Positions 1-8,148 of a stretch of DNA of 64,000 nucleotides are shown one piece after another; positions within the stretch are counted from its first letter, which is position 1; each line of letters begins with the position of its first letter. Source of the DNA: Nodosilinea sp. LEGE 06152 (GTDB lineage Bacteria > Cyanobacteriota > Cyanobacteriia > Phormidesmidales > Phormidesmidaceae); the NCBI RefSeq assembly GCF_015207525.1, contig NZ_JADEWR010000027.1, positions 24,477 to 88,476 of the forward strand, in the 5' to 3' direction. Below the pieces are notes generated by a model. That model searched no databases and was not told the origin of the DNA. It saw only the letters and a program-made list of their open reading frames with translations. Made by a program: the position numbers and the translations under genes.

Positions 1-699
1 GATCATGGCGGTCTCTAGCCCGTAGCGCCAGAATAAATACCCCGCAACCACTGCAACCAAAGAATTTTGGATCAGCAAGAACCCCAAGAGAGGTGGGGTT
101 AACGGCAGTCCTAGGGCGATCGCATAGGGTAAGTGGGCCATAGCAAACATCAGGGAGGAGACGGCAATGGCGACGACCACCCATCGGGTCTGAGGTTTAC
201 CCTGGCGCTGCTGCCCCAATCGCCAGCCCAGCCAGACCAGCAGCGTCATCAGTCCCCAGCGGATCAGAATTTCTTCGGTGATACCGCCGTAGAGAAATCG
301 CACTAGCAGCGGGGTGGGCTCAGCCGCCCCATAGGCTGGTGGCAGCAGCGGGCGAGACAGCAGGGCGATCGCCGTCAGTAGTCCGCCGCTGATTAACCCA
401 CCCACCACACCGGGCAACAGTTGAGGAACCATGGCTTGCCGCCACGATCGCCCATCGGCCAGCGCCTCTGCCCCCGGTGCCATTAGCCCTAGCTGGTGAG
501 CTAGGAGCACACCTGTCAGCACCGCTACCGACACCAAAATCGTGGGCTGCACCAGCATCAGTAGCCTGACCACGGCGGCAGGTGGGGCGCCCTCTGGGAG
601 CAAGGGTAAGGGCAGCAACACCAGAGTCATCACCCCAGCCATGCCCGCCAACCACAGCAGCCCAAACAGTCGCAGCCGAGTGTTTTTATGCTTAACCAT
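1..699 (-). CDS. CPBP-family intramembrane metalloprotease (Abi-type), C-terminus cut by window edge
   Basis: The minus strand is open from an ATG at 699 to the window edge, 233 codons without a stop. The protein is very hydrophobic. It carries the CPBP (Rce1/Abi) signature: EEILIR at residues 142-147 (motif EExxxR) and FAMAH at 185-189 (motif FxxxH). The sequence stops at AMI, just where the third family motif with its histidine is expected. Family members are membrane-embedded endoproteases of the Rce1 type; many cyanobacterial copies have no known substrate. The function is inferred from motifs only. Start chosen as the first in-frame ATG of the open frame. Confidence 0.8.
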   Translation of the reverse strand, partial: MVKHKNTRLRLFGLLWLAGMAGVMTLVLLPLPLLPEGAPPAAVVRLLMLVQPTILVSVAVLTGVLLAHQLGLMAPGAEALADGRSWRQAMVPQLLPGVVGGLISGGLLTAIALLSRPLLPPAYGAAEPTPLLVRFLYGGITEEILIRWGLMTLLVWLGWRLGQQRQGKPQTRWVVVAIAVSSLMFAMAHLPYAIALGLPLTPPLLGFLLIQNSLVAVVAGYLFWRYGLETAMI

Positions 700-754
700 G
701 ACTCTGTCCTCAACGTCATTCTAGAATTGTTATCAAGCGTCCGCGAACTTATCG

Positions 755-898
755 TCATAGGGTGCAGGTCGTCCCTTCGTCGGGCAGATTGATATTGATT
801 AGGTAGTCGTCGATGCAGGCGTTTCCGGCGACGAAGACCACACCGTGCTGTTTGCCCTCGACGGTGAGCAAGCAAACATGGTTTTCCTCCTCGTGGAA
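755..898 (-). pseudogene. Alpha/beta-hydrolase C-terminal stub (TAP-like domain)
   Basis: Read on the minus strand this stretch gives about 47 residues, including LLTVEGKQHGVVF and ACIDDYL, then a stop. The pattern (a value-of-histidine GxQHG step, then CxDD, then a short tail ending in TCTL) resembles the C-terminal cap of TAP-like alpha/beta hydrolases. An in-frame stop lies just upstream, so nothing longer can be made. It looks like the end of a lost hydrolase gene, possibly of the same foreign origin as the next genes. Family assignment is by memory of the motif and is tentative. Confidence 0.5.
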
Positions 899-947
899 CT
901 ATTGGCGCTAGGTCGTGCGTACTGCACAACCCAGCATAGGATGTGGG

Positions 948-2771
948 TCAGCGGTCTCCCGTCGGCAGGGTGAAGCTCGGAGTGCCGGGGGACAGCTGCT
1001 TCGCGTAGAGCCGCCGGTAGGTGTCCAGCCATGTGGCCGGGTCGCCAGGTGTCGGTGTGTCGTTGGCCGGGTCGTCCAGGGCGATCTCGAGCCGCACGTC
1101 GCTGACGGTGATTGTTTCAAACGACGGTGTATCGATCCAGTCATTGTCGAAGGCTAGCGAGGGCTGAATGGTGCCAATCTCGATGGCCAACGCGTGACCA
1201 GCCAGCAGCGTCCAGTCGGTTGATCTGAGGTCGAAGCTGGTCGTGCCGGGGGGCAGCACCGCCACCTGCTGATCGAACATAACGGCGCTGCCATCGGGGG
1301 CAACGTCGTAGAGTGCGACCATGACGTTGCCGTAGCCCTCGATCTCAAGCGATACCCGCGGCGCGCCAGTAATGCGAACTGGCTGCTCAAGCGGCTCAGA
1401 CCAGACGAAGAAGCTGTTGGATGCCTTGGCTGCGGGGTCGGCGACCGCGCCGTCGTCGAGGTACGACCCGCCGCCGAGCGCGATGGTGGCGGCGTATTCC
1501 ACGACCGGCCAGGCGTCCTGGGCGCGCCAGGTGCCGGTGCTGCCCTGAACCGCGTAGGCCGGGTAGGCCACCACCGGTTCGATACCCTTGAGATACTGGT
1601 CATAGAAGGACATAACTTCTTCAAACCAGCCTTCGCGGCCCATCTTCAGTTTCCCATCGTCAGTACGCTCATTGCCCCGTACGTGGTCCCACGGGCCGAG
1701 CCAGCCGCGCTGCGGCCCCTGGTGGTTCGTGAGAAACTCCTCGATCGCCTCGGCTTCGGTGTTCCACTCGAGGAAGCCCTGCGTGACGAACAGCGGCGTG
1801 TCGGTGCCCTTAGCCTGTTCCGCCAGGTCACGGGTCATCCAGTGATCGGACTCGGGATCGGCGATCTGGTACTTGAGCAGATTGTCAAATTGGCATACTA
1901 AGCCTGGGGTCGTCTTCTCGTACTCGGCATTCGTCCGGTAACGCTCGTCGTCGTCCGGCATCTGGGGCAACGTCGCAAGGGTGTTATAGAAGCTGGGGAT
2001 GCTGACAATTGTTGCGCGGGGGACGCCGTTCGACCAGAAGTTGCGGTACACATCCCAGATGGGTTCCTGCGCGACGACCGCCTTGAGTGCGTCGTGGTTG
2101 AGGTTGTTGCCGATCAGGCCGGTGATGGCGTCGGCGGACTTGCCGTACATCCCGACGGCACCCGTTGACCAAGGCTGCGTCGCGGCCCAGTCGATTGCGG
2201 CCCTGACATCGGCCTGAGCACCCGGCCCCACAAAGTCCATGCATCCGGTCGAGCCGCCGAAGCCGCGCAGGTCCACCATGACCAAGGCGTAGCCGCGCTC
2301 GAACAGGTCGGCCCCTTCGATCAAGTCATTGAAGCGGTTGGAGGGGCCGGTGTGCGCGTGGTTTTCTAGTTTCTCTTGGCCGGAGTGCCCCAAGTATGGC
2401 CCGACCACCAGAATCACCGGCACCTGCTCGTCTGGGGCCAGTCCTTCGGGCAGGAGCACATCGGCGTGTAGTTCAACGTCGGAGCCATCCGAGGACGGAA
2501 AGTAGTGCTGCGTCCAGGCCGCGCCTTCCGGGACGCGGTCATTCTCGGCGTGCGTGACCGCTCTGTCGGCGGTGGCAACCGCAGCAGTCGCGATTACCTC
2601 TGGCCTGGGTGGCGGCGTGGCTGTGGGTTGCCGCGCGGGGGCAGGTTGCTCTGCCGGAACGCTCCCCGGCGCGGGCTGCTGCGCGGCTGCGAACTGGCCG
2701 CAGGCGCTAAAGACAAGCAGCAGTGCCCCAAGCAGGGGCAGGCTTCGGACGTAGGTCGTTCCTTTGTGCAT
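948..2771 (-). CDS. CocE/NonD-family alpha/beta hydrolase, predicted lipoprotein
   Basis: 607 residues from the ATG at 2771, which has a GGAGG ribosome site a few bases upstream; a longer open frame reaches 2879 but lacks such a site. Residues 8-24 are a hydrophobic signal ending in SAC, a lipobox-like cut site (Cys24). A low-complexity Pro/Ala/Gln linker follows. The X-Pro dipeptidyl-peptidase/CocE fold then shows RGFGGS, a nucleophile elbow GKSAD (Ser about 212), a GPWDH segment, and a C-terminal beta-rich lectin-like half with SLEIEGYGNV. Members hydrolyse esters or peptides; the substrate is unknown. Codons are strongly GC-rich compared with the genes right of 5 kb, which suggests transfer. 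Confidence 0.8.
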   Translation of the reverse strand: MHKGTTYVRSLPLLGALLLVFSACGQFAAAQQPAPGSVPAEQPAPARQPTATPPPRPEVIATAAVATADRAVTHAENDRVPEGAAWTQHYFPSSDGSDVELHADVLLPEGLAPDEQVPVILVVGPYLGHSGQEKLENHAHTGPSNRFNDLIEGADLFERGYALVMVDLRGFGGSTGCMDFVGPGAQADVRAAIDWAATQPWSTGAVGMYGKSADAITGLIGNNLNHDALKAVVAQEPIWDVYRNFWSNGVPRATIVSIPSFYNTLATLPQMPDDDERYRTNAEYEKTTPGLVCQFDNLLKYQIADPESDHWMTRDLAEQAKGTDTPLFVTQGFLEWNTEAEAIEEFLTNHQGPQRGWLGPWDHVRGNERTDDGKLKMGREGWFEEVMSFYDQYLKGIEPVVAYPAYAVQGSTGTWRAQDAWPVVEYAATIALGGGSYLDDGAVADPAAKASNSFFVWSEPLEQPVRITGAPRVSLEIEGYGNVMVALYDVAPDGSAVMFDQQVAVLPPGTTSFDLRSTDWTLLAGHALAIEIGTIQPSLAFDNDWIDTPSFETITVSDVRLEIALDDPANDTPTPGDPATWLDTYRRLYAKQLSPGTPSFTLPTGDR

Positions 2772-2891
2772 GGGTTTCCTCCAGGCGCGTGCGGTTGGCG
2801 CGGGGTTGTGTGTGCGTTCCACGGAATTGGGCAGATGGCTCGAAAACAAGCGAGTCATGGGTAGACACTCCTTTCGCACGATGGTGATTAT

Positions 2892-3290
2892 TCAGGCCGC
2901 TTTGGTGAGCACCAACACGAAGACCGTGGGCAGGTTGTTGGACAGCGTGGGCGATGACACTAGGCCGGCCGACCCACTGCGGCGATGTAGCTCGGCAAAG
3001 ACAAGACCCACCACCACCGCCACAACAAAAATGACATTGAGGCCGTGAGCGAGAGCGAAGATCAGGGTGCTGCCACAACGCCAATCAACGGGCCGTAGCG
3101 CAGCAGCGCGTTATTGATAACACCCCGAAAGATCAGTTCCTCGACGAGGGGCACGAGAAGACCGATAAACAGCGTGGCCAGAACCAGCGACAGCACCCCG
3201 CCGCTGCCACCCTCTAGCAGGGTAGGAATCCAGCGTCCTTCTCCCCCTGTGGCCGCAATTAGCTCCTTCAGCGGTCTGTCAACCGGCGCG
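2892..3290 (-). pseudogene. CPBP-family protease gene, frameshifted and N-truncated
   Basis: Two minus-strand frames together restore a CPBP C-terminal half. The upstream frame reads VEELIFRGVINNALLRYG (EExxxR motif) and stops at TGA near 3063. One base away the frame continues IFALAHGLNVIF (FxxxH and HxxN motif) to a stop at 2892. A single deleted base between VVAA and LIFALAH explains the break. The transmembrane N-terminal half is missing; the frame runs back into the 3' end of the serine hydrolase gene at 3268. It is a decayed gene unrelated in sequence detail to the CPBP gene at 1-699. Confidence 0.7.
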
Positions 3291-4863
3291 TCGCTAGGGG
3301 CAGCGCACCGAGCGGGGTTTCCATCTCGATGGTGCGCCCGTCAGCACCCTCGATAAACCTGAACACATAACCAATCAGCGGCTGGGTGGTCGCGATAAAG
3401 CGGTTCTCGCCCAGAGGAAGCAGTTCTGCTGAGAAGCGAATCGATTGAAAGCCGGACTCGAGCATCAGGGTGCGGCCACCAACCACGCTCACCTGGGTCG
3501 GCTGAGGATCCGCGAGGCCCTCGTACGTGCCTGCCAAAGGCACAAACTCGTCCGGTTCGGGCTGGTAGCTGCGCGCCGCCTCCAGATCAGCCTTACGGCT
3601 GGCGTTGTCTTGACCTAACACCTTGAGTTGCGCCTGTAAGGTGGCGTTCACGTCGGGGCTGGAGCGACCGAGCAAGAGTTGGGCAACGTGCAGGCGCACG
3701 GTCTCCATAAAGATGTTGGCCCCTTCGGCGTTGGCGAAGACGACCACGCCCGAACGGCTTTCGGGCAGGAGGGTCACGTTAGCCGTAAGGCCGTCCACGT
3801 TGCCGCTGTGCTGCACCAGCTTCTCCCCCAGAAAGCGTTCAACGCCCCAATAGAAGCCGTACTCGGCGTCCGTGACGAGCGCGGGCGGCACGTCCTCCGG
3901 GCGCGCGGCTACCGCACGTGCTCGGGCGGCGGAGGTGCCCGGCAGGCTGAAGTCGGGGGCGGCAACCTGGCCCTTGTGCATCTCCGTTAGGCTCGCTTGA
4001 GTCACGAGTGGTGCGCCGTCGCCGAGCTGGAAACGCACGTAACGGGCCATCTCGGCGGCGCTTGCGTTAATCGCTCCCGCCGGGGCGTCGGCCCCATAGT
4101 TCAGGAAGTCGGCAGTTTGCAGGCCGTTCAGCACGTCAAGTACGTGCGGTAGGGCGATGTTATCCTGCCGTTTAAGCTCCTCTACAGAGAGCGTCGCCGT
4201 GCTCATGCCTAAGGGCTCGAGTATGCGCTCGCGGGTGAAGTCTTCCCACGACCTTCCCGTGGTCCGTTCGATGATCTCCCCGGCGATGATGGTGTTGACG
4301 TTGCTGTACACGAACACTTCACCTGGTTTACCGACCAGCGGAGTGGTGGCGGCGGCCTTGATGACGTCCGCGGCGGTGACGCTCGTGTCGAAAGTAGAGG
4401 CGTCGGTCCGCACCAGGCCGGTGGTGTGGCTGAGCAGGTGTCGGACCGTCGCCGTGCGGGTGGACTCCGGGTCGGAGAGCTTAAACTCGGGCAGGTAGGT
4501 CTTGACAGGCGTGTCGAGGTCCACGCGGTTCTCCTCAACGAGCAGCATCATGCCAAGCGCCGTGAACGACTTGGTGGTCGAACCGATGGCGAACTGGGTG
4601 TCGGGCGTGACGGGTGCTCCAGTGGTCACGTCACGGACCCCGTAACCCCGGACGTAGCTAATTTCGCCGTCTTCGACGACCGCGAGCCCGACGCCGGGAA
4701 CGTCGTAGGCGCTCATCATCTCCTTGACGAAGGTGTCGAGCTGAGCCGTGTCGAACGAAGGCTGGGCGAGGAGGGGAAAGCTTACAACTGAACTGACGAG
4801 GACCGCGACGATAGTGAGCATCAAGTATCGAAACGTTCCGCGGGAGAGCGCGTATATGTGCAT
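3268..4863 (-). CDS. Serine hydrolase, beta-lactamase class C / penicillin-binding-protein-like
   Basis: 531 residues. An N-terminal hydrophobic stretch (about 14-33) looks like a signal peptide. The serine beta-lactamase/DD-peptidase fold is marked by STTK at 95-98 (catalytic Ser-x-x-Lys), YSN at 186-188, and HSG near residue 365. A C-terminal tail of about 130 residues follows, as in esterase-like class C relatives. These proteins act outside the cytoplasm on esters, amides or D-peptides; the substrate cannot be told. Start ATG at 4863 has a short AAGG upstream. GC-rich codon use matches the CocE gene and the CPBP relic, so the block 0.75-4.9 kb was probably acquired together. Confidence 0.85.
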   Translation of the reverse strand: MHIYALSRGTFRYLMLTIVAVLVSSVVSFPLLAQPSFDTAQLDTFVKEMMSAYDVPGVGLAVVEDGEISYVRGYGVRDVTTGAPVTPDTQFAIGSTTKSFTALGMMLLVEENRVDLDTPVKTYLPEFKLSDPESTRTATVRHLLSHTTGLVRTDASTFDTSVTAADVIKAAATTPLVGKPGEVFVYSNVNTIIAGEIIERTTGRSWEDFTRERILEPLGMSTATLSVEELKRQDNIALPHVLDVLNGLQTADFLNYGADAPAGAINASAAEMARYVRFQLGDGAPLVTQASLTEMHKGQVAAPDFSLPGTSAARARAVAARPEDVPPALVTDAEYGFYWGVERFLGEKLVQHSGNVDGLTANVTLLPESRSGVVVFANAEGANIFMETVRLHVAQLLLGRSSPDVNATLQAQLKVLGQDNASRKADLEAARSYQPEPDEFVPLAGTYEGLADPQPTQVSVVGGRTLMLESGFQSIRFSAELLPLGENRFIATTQPLIGYVFRFIEGADGRTIEMETPLGALPLATRRLTDR

Positions 4864-4974
4864 GACAAACCTTATTTAAACTTTGAATATGGTGCGGTGG
4901 GCGGGGTGTTTAAGGTGCTGCAGACCGACTAGTCGTAAGCGGAGTGTAGTCAACGCCTCCTTAGACAGCCTTTC

Positions 4975-5235
4975 CTACCTCAGCCGCTGATTATCATCAG
5001 CAAAATTGCTTCCGACTATTAACTCTATGCTGTCGATTTCATCATCAGCTTGTGCTGAATAGGATTGTTTCAGCAACTCAGCGACTTCCTGCGCGATCGC
5101 AATCAAGGCGTAATTAACGTTAGAGTCATGGAGAGAATCAGTCTGAGATATATCCCCATGCTCAAAACCATTCTTGTGCTGTAATCCTGAATGCATCATC
5201 GGACTACTCTCAATGAAATGCTGATTTTTCATCAA
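4975..5235 (-). CDS. Hypothetical protein, 86 residues
   Basis: No family recognised. The predicted protein has a polar N-terminal half rich in His, Ser and Asn and an amphipathic C-terminal part (ALIAIAQEVAELLKQ) followed by acidic residues. It lies between the GC-rich block and the integron-like cassette, next to a decayed SnoaL fragment. It may be a genuine small gene or the tail of something larger; there is no strong ribosome site. Confidence 0.35.
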   Translation of the reverse strand: MMKNQHFIESSPMMHSGLQHKNGFEHGDISQTDSLHDSNVNYALIAIAQEVAELLKQSYSAQADDEIDSIELIVGSNFADDNQRLR

Positions 5236-5240
5236 CTGGC

Positions 5241-5334
5241 TTATTCGATACCGTCAGCGCAGAACGCCAAAAATCCTTCATGGTTGCCTAAGTGCGATCG
5301 CCGCGTCTGCCGCTTCTAAGATGGCTTTAATTCT
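5241..5334 (-). pseudogene. SnoaL/NTF2-like N-terminal remnant
   Basis: Minus-strand translation gives IKAILEAADAAIA and, after a one-base frame change, GNHEGFLAFCAD. This aligns with the first 30 residues of the intact SnoaL-like protein at 6964-7317 (NKAVLEAANAANAAGNYEEFLSFCTDD). A stop follows at 5241. It is a second, broken copy of that gene. Confidence 0.65.
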
Positions 5335-5383
5335 GCTTCGGTAGCCAGCGCGGTACGCACACCGGCATCAAGATTCATCCGGT

Positions 5384-5478
5384 CTATAACAACTCAAGCT
5401 CAGCGACCCGGCCAACAGTGACAGCGTGGATTGCAACCGGAGCGCGAGAGCCGGGTTCGCTGCAGTGCCTTGTTAGGC
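5384..5478 (-). other. attC-like integron recombination site (cassette 3' end)
   Basis: Read on the minus strand, the site opens with GCCTAAC (R'' box) 8 bp after the stop of the 5486-5842 gene and closes with GTTATAG (degenerate R' box). The inner arms CAGCGAACCCGGC and GCCGGGTCGCTG pair except for one extra A in the 5' arm. An imperfect palindrome of 95 bp with one extrahelical base in the L'' arm is the defining layout of attC sites. The R' box departs from the GTTRRRY consensus. Confidence 0.65.
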
Positions 5479-5485
5479 AGCAAAA

Positions 5486-5842
5486 TCACCGCGCACCCCG
5501 GCTGACGCGACGAAACCAGGCCCCACTTGCTGCTCCTGCTAAAGCGATTGTGGAGTAAGCCGCTACAAAAGCGACTCCAACAAGAATGAACGAACTGCCG
5601 GGCAGAACTGGAATAAAAAGCATATACGTCAGTTGACCAAGCATAATACCGGCATAGTGTGACCAAACATGTTTAGGCCGAGCAAAGCCAACGGTAAGGC
5701 CAACAATAAGAAGTGCTGCAGAATAATAAAAACCTTCCGCATCCCACGGCTCGACCTGCTCGGATAAAGATGGTGACAAGGCCCAGATCATTGCGCCGCC
5801 CACAAACGAGAACAAAAAGTTTATCGCTAACTCTCTTTTCAT
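5486..5842 (-). CDS. Small multi-pass membrane protein in an integron-type cassette
   Basis: 118 residues with about four predicted membrane segments (roughly 7-24, 40-53, 61-80, 84-107) and a basic C-terminus (WFRRVSRGAR). No family recognised. It is flanked on both sides by attC-like sites in the same orientation, and its stop codon is only 8 bp from the downstream one, which is the usual compact architecture of a gene cassette. No promoter of its own is evident. Base composition is milder than in the GC-rich block to the left. Function unknown. Confidence 0.7.
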   Translation of the reverse strand: MKRELAINFLFSFVGGAMIWALSPSLSEQVEPWDAEGFYYSAALLIVGLTVGFARPKHVWSHYAGIMLGQLTYMLFIPVLPGSSFILVGVAFVAAYSTIALAGAASGAWFRRVSRGAR

Positions 5843-5967
5843 TGGACTTTCTCGGTAATAAAGTACTCAGAATCTCAATGGACAAATAGGCTACAAGAAG
5901 ATTTGGAATCGGCTTAAGAATTGATTGCTTTTCTTAGTTCCGATCAAGTCTATTTTTCACCCTCGCT

Positions 5968-6054
5968 GCCTAACGACCAAGCTCACCGGACGCAGATAAC
6001 CTTGAAAACTCAACTGATCAAGTTGTAGCGTTCCGGTGCAGCGCATGATTAGGC
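5968..6054 (-). other. attC-like integron recombination site (cassette upstream boundary)
   Basis: On the minus strand the site begins GCCTAATC and ends CGTTAGGC, an R''/R' pair with a good R' box. The inner arms GCACCGGAACGC and GCGTCCGGTG pair with one extra A in the 5' arm, the same polarity as the 5384-5478 site. Length is 87 bp. It lies 25 bp past the stop of the SDR gene at 6079. Confidence 0.7.
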
Positions 6055-6078
6055 GTCGTAGGCTGCTATTACAATCGA

Positions 6079-6834
6079 CTATTGCGCTACATACCCGCCA
6101 TCTACCATCAACGTCTCACCTGTTGTGAACGATGCCAGGTCAGATGATAAAAACAGGACTGCATTTGCAACTTCAAGCGGTGTTCCAATTCGCCCGATCG
6201 GGTGAAGTCCTGCCATGTAAGCTCTAACTTCATCCTGCCCACCTGTCGCTGCTTCAAACATATCTGTTTCGATTACCGCTGGTGCAACGACATTGATGCG
6301 AATCCCCGCTTTGGCATATTGAAGCGCAGCCGCTTTTGTTAAGCCTATTACTGCACTTTTACTCGCGGTGTAGAGGGGGAAGGTAAGAAATGCAACGACT
6401 CCATTTGCAGATGCCGTATTGACGATCGCACCACTTCCCTGTTTCAACATCTGAGCGATTTCATATTTCATCGACAGCCAAATGCCCTTGACATTGACGT
6501 TCATCGTGCGATCGTATTCCGCTTCTGTTTGCTCAATCAGTGAAGGGTTTTCGCCGATCATTCCTGCATTGTTAGAAGCAATGTCCAACCGACCAAAAAC
6601 GTCAACCGCTTTATCAACCATTGCTTTAACATCGGCTTCTTTCGTGACATCTGTTTGCACAAAGATAGCCTCTCCGTCAGCTTCCTTGATCAATCGAACC
6701 GTTTCTTCACCTTCATCAATTCGACGGCCAACAACAACAACCTTTGCTTGTTGCTGGGCGAAAGCGATCGCAGTTGCTCTGCCAATGCCCGATGTGCCAC
6801 CAGTCACTAAAGCCACTTTATCTTGCAGTATCAT
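6079..6834 (-). CDS. SDR-family NAD(P)-dependent oxidoreductase (copy 1)
   Basis: 251 residues, a classical short-chain dehydrogenase. TGGTSGIG (11-18) binds the dinucleotide, NNAG is at 88-91, and the active site has Ser142, Tyr155 and Lys159 in YTASK. The C-terminus has the usual FTTGETLMVDGGY. It resembles glucose 1-dehydrogenase or 3-oxoacyl-ACP-reductase-like SDRs; the substrate is unknown. Two close paralogues lie at 14845 and 17656. One difference is SNNAG here in place of FNNAG in the others. An attC-like site follows 25 bp after the stop. Confidence 0.9.
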   Translation of the reverse strand: MILQDKVALVTGGTSGIGRATAIAFAQQQAKVVVVGRRIDEGEETVRLIKEADGEAIFVQTDVTKEADVKAMVDKAVDVFGRLDIASNNAGMIGENPSLIEQTEAEYDRTMNVNVKGIWLSMKYEIAQMLKQGSGAIVNTASANGVVAFLTFPLYTASKSAVIGLTKAAALQYAKAGIRINVVAPAVIETDMFEAATGGQDEVRAYMAGLHPIGRIGTPLEVANAVLFLSSDLASFTTGETLMVDGGYVAQ

Positions 6835-6963
6835 TCTGTTTCTCCTGTTTCAATCAACATTGACTTTCAAAAATTGAACTTCGATCGCATCTCAGCCCAT
6901 ACCAGCGATTGCCATCACCGGGATAGTGAGCAAGTTGAAAACGACGTGAACGACGACGGCGGG

Positions 6964-7317
6964 TCAGACCGAGGTTTTGATGACGAAAGCCCTTAACTCG
7001 ACCATCTTGTCGCCGCGAAAGCGCCAGACATCGCAGTACGAGTAATGAGCCGCCTTCCCGTCTTCGTCCTTCAGTGTGATGTCGCCGAGTGCCGTGACAA
7101 AATCACCCTCAGCGATTAAATTGGTGACTGTAAACTTTGGCGGTTCTATGTATGTCTCTGCCATATATTGGCGAACGGCTTCTTTTCCGTTGAGGGTCCT
7201 GTCGCCTACAAACGTCCATTGCGTGTCGTCGGTGCAGAATGACAAGAATTCTTCATAGTTGCCTGCTGCGTTCGCCGCATTTGCCGCTTCTAAGACAGCT
7301 TTATTGTTCTCTGACAT
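6964..7317 (-). CDS. SnoaL-like / NTF2-fold protein
   Basis: 117 residues forming a single NTF2-like alpha+beta cone domain: an N-terminal helix (NKAVLEAANAANAAGNYEEFLSFC), a DDTQWTFVGDRTLNGKEAVRQYM turn and a beta sheet ending with WRFRGDKMVELRAFV. Relatives include ketosteroid-isomerase-like and SnoaL cyclase-like proteins in stress clusters; catalytic role unproven. A short TCTCCTC/GAGGAGA-type ribosome site lies upstream of ATG 7317. A broken second copy lies at 5241-5334. Confidence 0.8.
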   Translation of the reverse strand: MSENNKAVLEAANAANAAGNYEEFLSFCTDDTQWTFVGDRTLNGKEAVRQYMAETYIEPPKFTVTNLIAEGDFVTALGDITLKDEDGKAAHYSYCDVWRFRGDKMVELRAFVIKTSV

Positions 7318-7626
7318 CTAAATCTCTCCTCTGTTCAAGTGGATGCTTTAACGGAACGGTCTCTCTACCAGCTATTCTTCTCCTCAGCGTAGTGAGCGAT
7401 CGCCCATCATCATCTGCCGCTAGCAACCTTTCGTACTCAACTAACTATCTTTGTATGGTTGGCGTGCAACGGGGTTGTTATACGAGTTCCAATCAATGTT
7501 GACCTTCAGCATAAAATCAAACTCCGATCCGTTTAGAAATTACCTGAACTGATAGGGCTGTGGTCAATCAGTACTAGAATTCTATCTTCTGGGCGAAGCA
7601 GTCCTCCTAAGCCGATTTTTGAATTT

Positions 7627-7702
7627 TCAGACATAGCTATAGATTTCCTTATAAAAATCGATGGTTGCAGAATTTTCTCGGCTGATAGTAACGTAAAGCA
7701 AT
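7627..7702 (-). pseudogene. Alpha/beta-hydrolase N-terminal remnant
   Basis: The minus strand reads LYVTISRENSATIDFY, matching the first residues of the intact hydrolase at 38956-39792 (PYVTVGQENSATIDLYY). The frame stops after 23 codons at 7627. It lies directly downstream of a decayed AraC gene, the arrangement expected of a regulator followed by its target gene. Confidence 0.6.
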
Positions 7703-7760
7703 GAAAGCTCCCACGAATGCCGCTTCAGATTCTTGCCTAACTTAACTTCAATATAATGAT

Positions 7761-7794
7761 TTCCAAGACTCGATTCTTTCAGATTCTTATGGTG
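7761..7794 (-). promoter_or_regulatory. Conserved upstream element, copy 1
   Basis: Minus-strand core AAGAATCTGAAAGAA followed within 10 bp by a TTGGAA-like half. It sits about 60 bp before the hydrolase remnant and directly after AraC coding sequence. Six copies occur in the window (also 14314, 20019, 20347, 22203, 39852). Regulatory role inferred from position and conservation. Confidence 0.45.
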
Positions 7795-7940
7795 TTTGCA
7801 AATCTGCTTGGGGGTCTTTCCCGTGAATCGCTTGAAGTGCTGCGTCAAATGGCTTTAACTGGAGAAGTCTATTTGTAGGGCAACATCTGCGCTAAGCGAA
7901 GCTATCTAGGAGGGTTATCGCTAAAATCCGTTTTTACCCA
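7795..7940 (-). pseudogene. AraC-family regulator, decayed C-terminal part
   Basis: The minus strand gives ADVALQIDFSS, a stop codon, then SHLTQHFKRFTGKTPKQIC, matching the second helix-turn-helix of the intact AraC protein at 23645-24001. A glutamine codon has become TAA, and a 25 bp small repeat interrupts the sequence KTDF...ADVALQ at 7892-7916. Homology to the upstream part of the gene fades beyond about 7940. It cannot make a functional protein. Confidence 0.75.
7892..7916. repeat. 25 bp small dispersed repeat inside AraC pseudogene
   Basis: Removing these 25 bases restores GCGATCGC (HIP1) and the AraC reading order. The insert begins ctaagcgaagct and ends gggtt. Such very short mobile repeats are known from Nostoc-type genomes; membership of that family is inferred. 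Confidence 0.6.
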
Positions 7941-8028
7941 TTCAGCCAAACTTGCAGAACCAATTTCATACCCGTTTTCTCTGTCTTGTTACCCTAGCAA
8001 GACTTAAGTTGAACCATGCCCGCATATT

Positions 8029-8148
8029 TCAATTGTTTAGGAGTGGCGACATTTGCATTCCAACCAGTTCAATGGAGCGTATCAGTTGGGCGTGGTTCAT
8101 CCGCGCATTGTCCATTTGAAACGTTACTCTCGAAATGCCGCCGATTGC
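8029..8148 (-). pseudogene. LLM-class oxidoreductase C-terminal remnant
   Basis: The minus strand continues from the truncated pirin with IGGISRVTFQMDNARMNHAQ and ends SPLLNN and a stop. This is nearly identical to the last 40 residues of the intact LLM protein at 11076. It is a duplicated tail with no head, joined to the pirin gene at a TAA codon. Confidence 0.85.

Noticed and set aside
320..655. 111-codon minus-strand frame near the left edge
   Set aside because: Out of frame with the CPBP protease that has clear motifs; its Gly/Ala/Arg-rich translation is a GC shadow.
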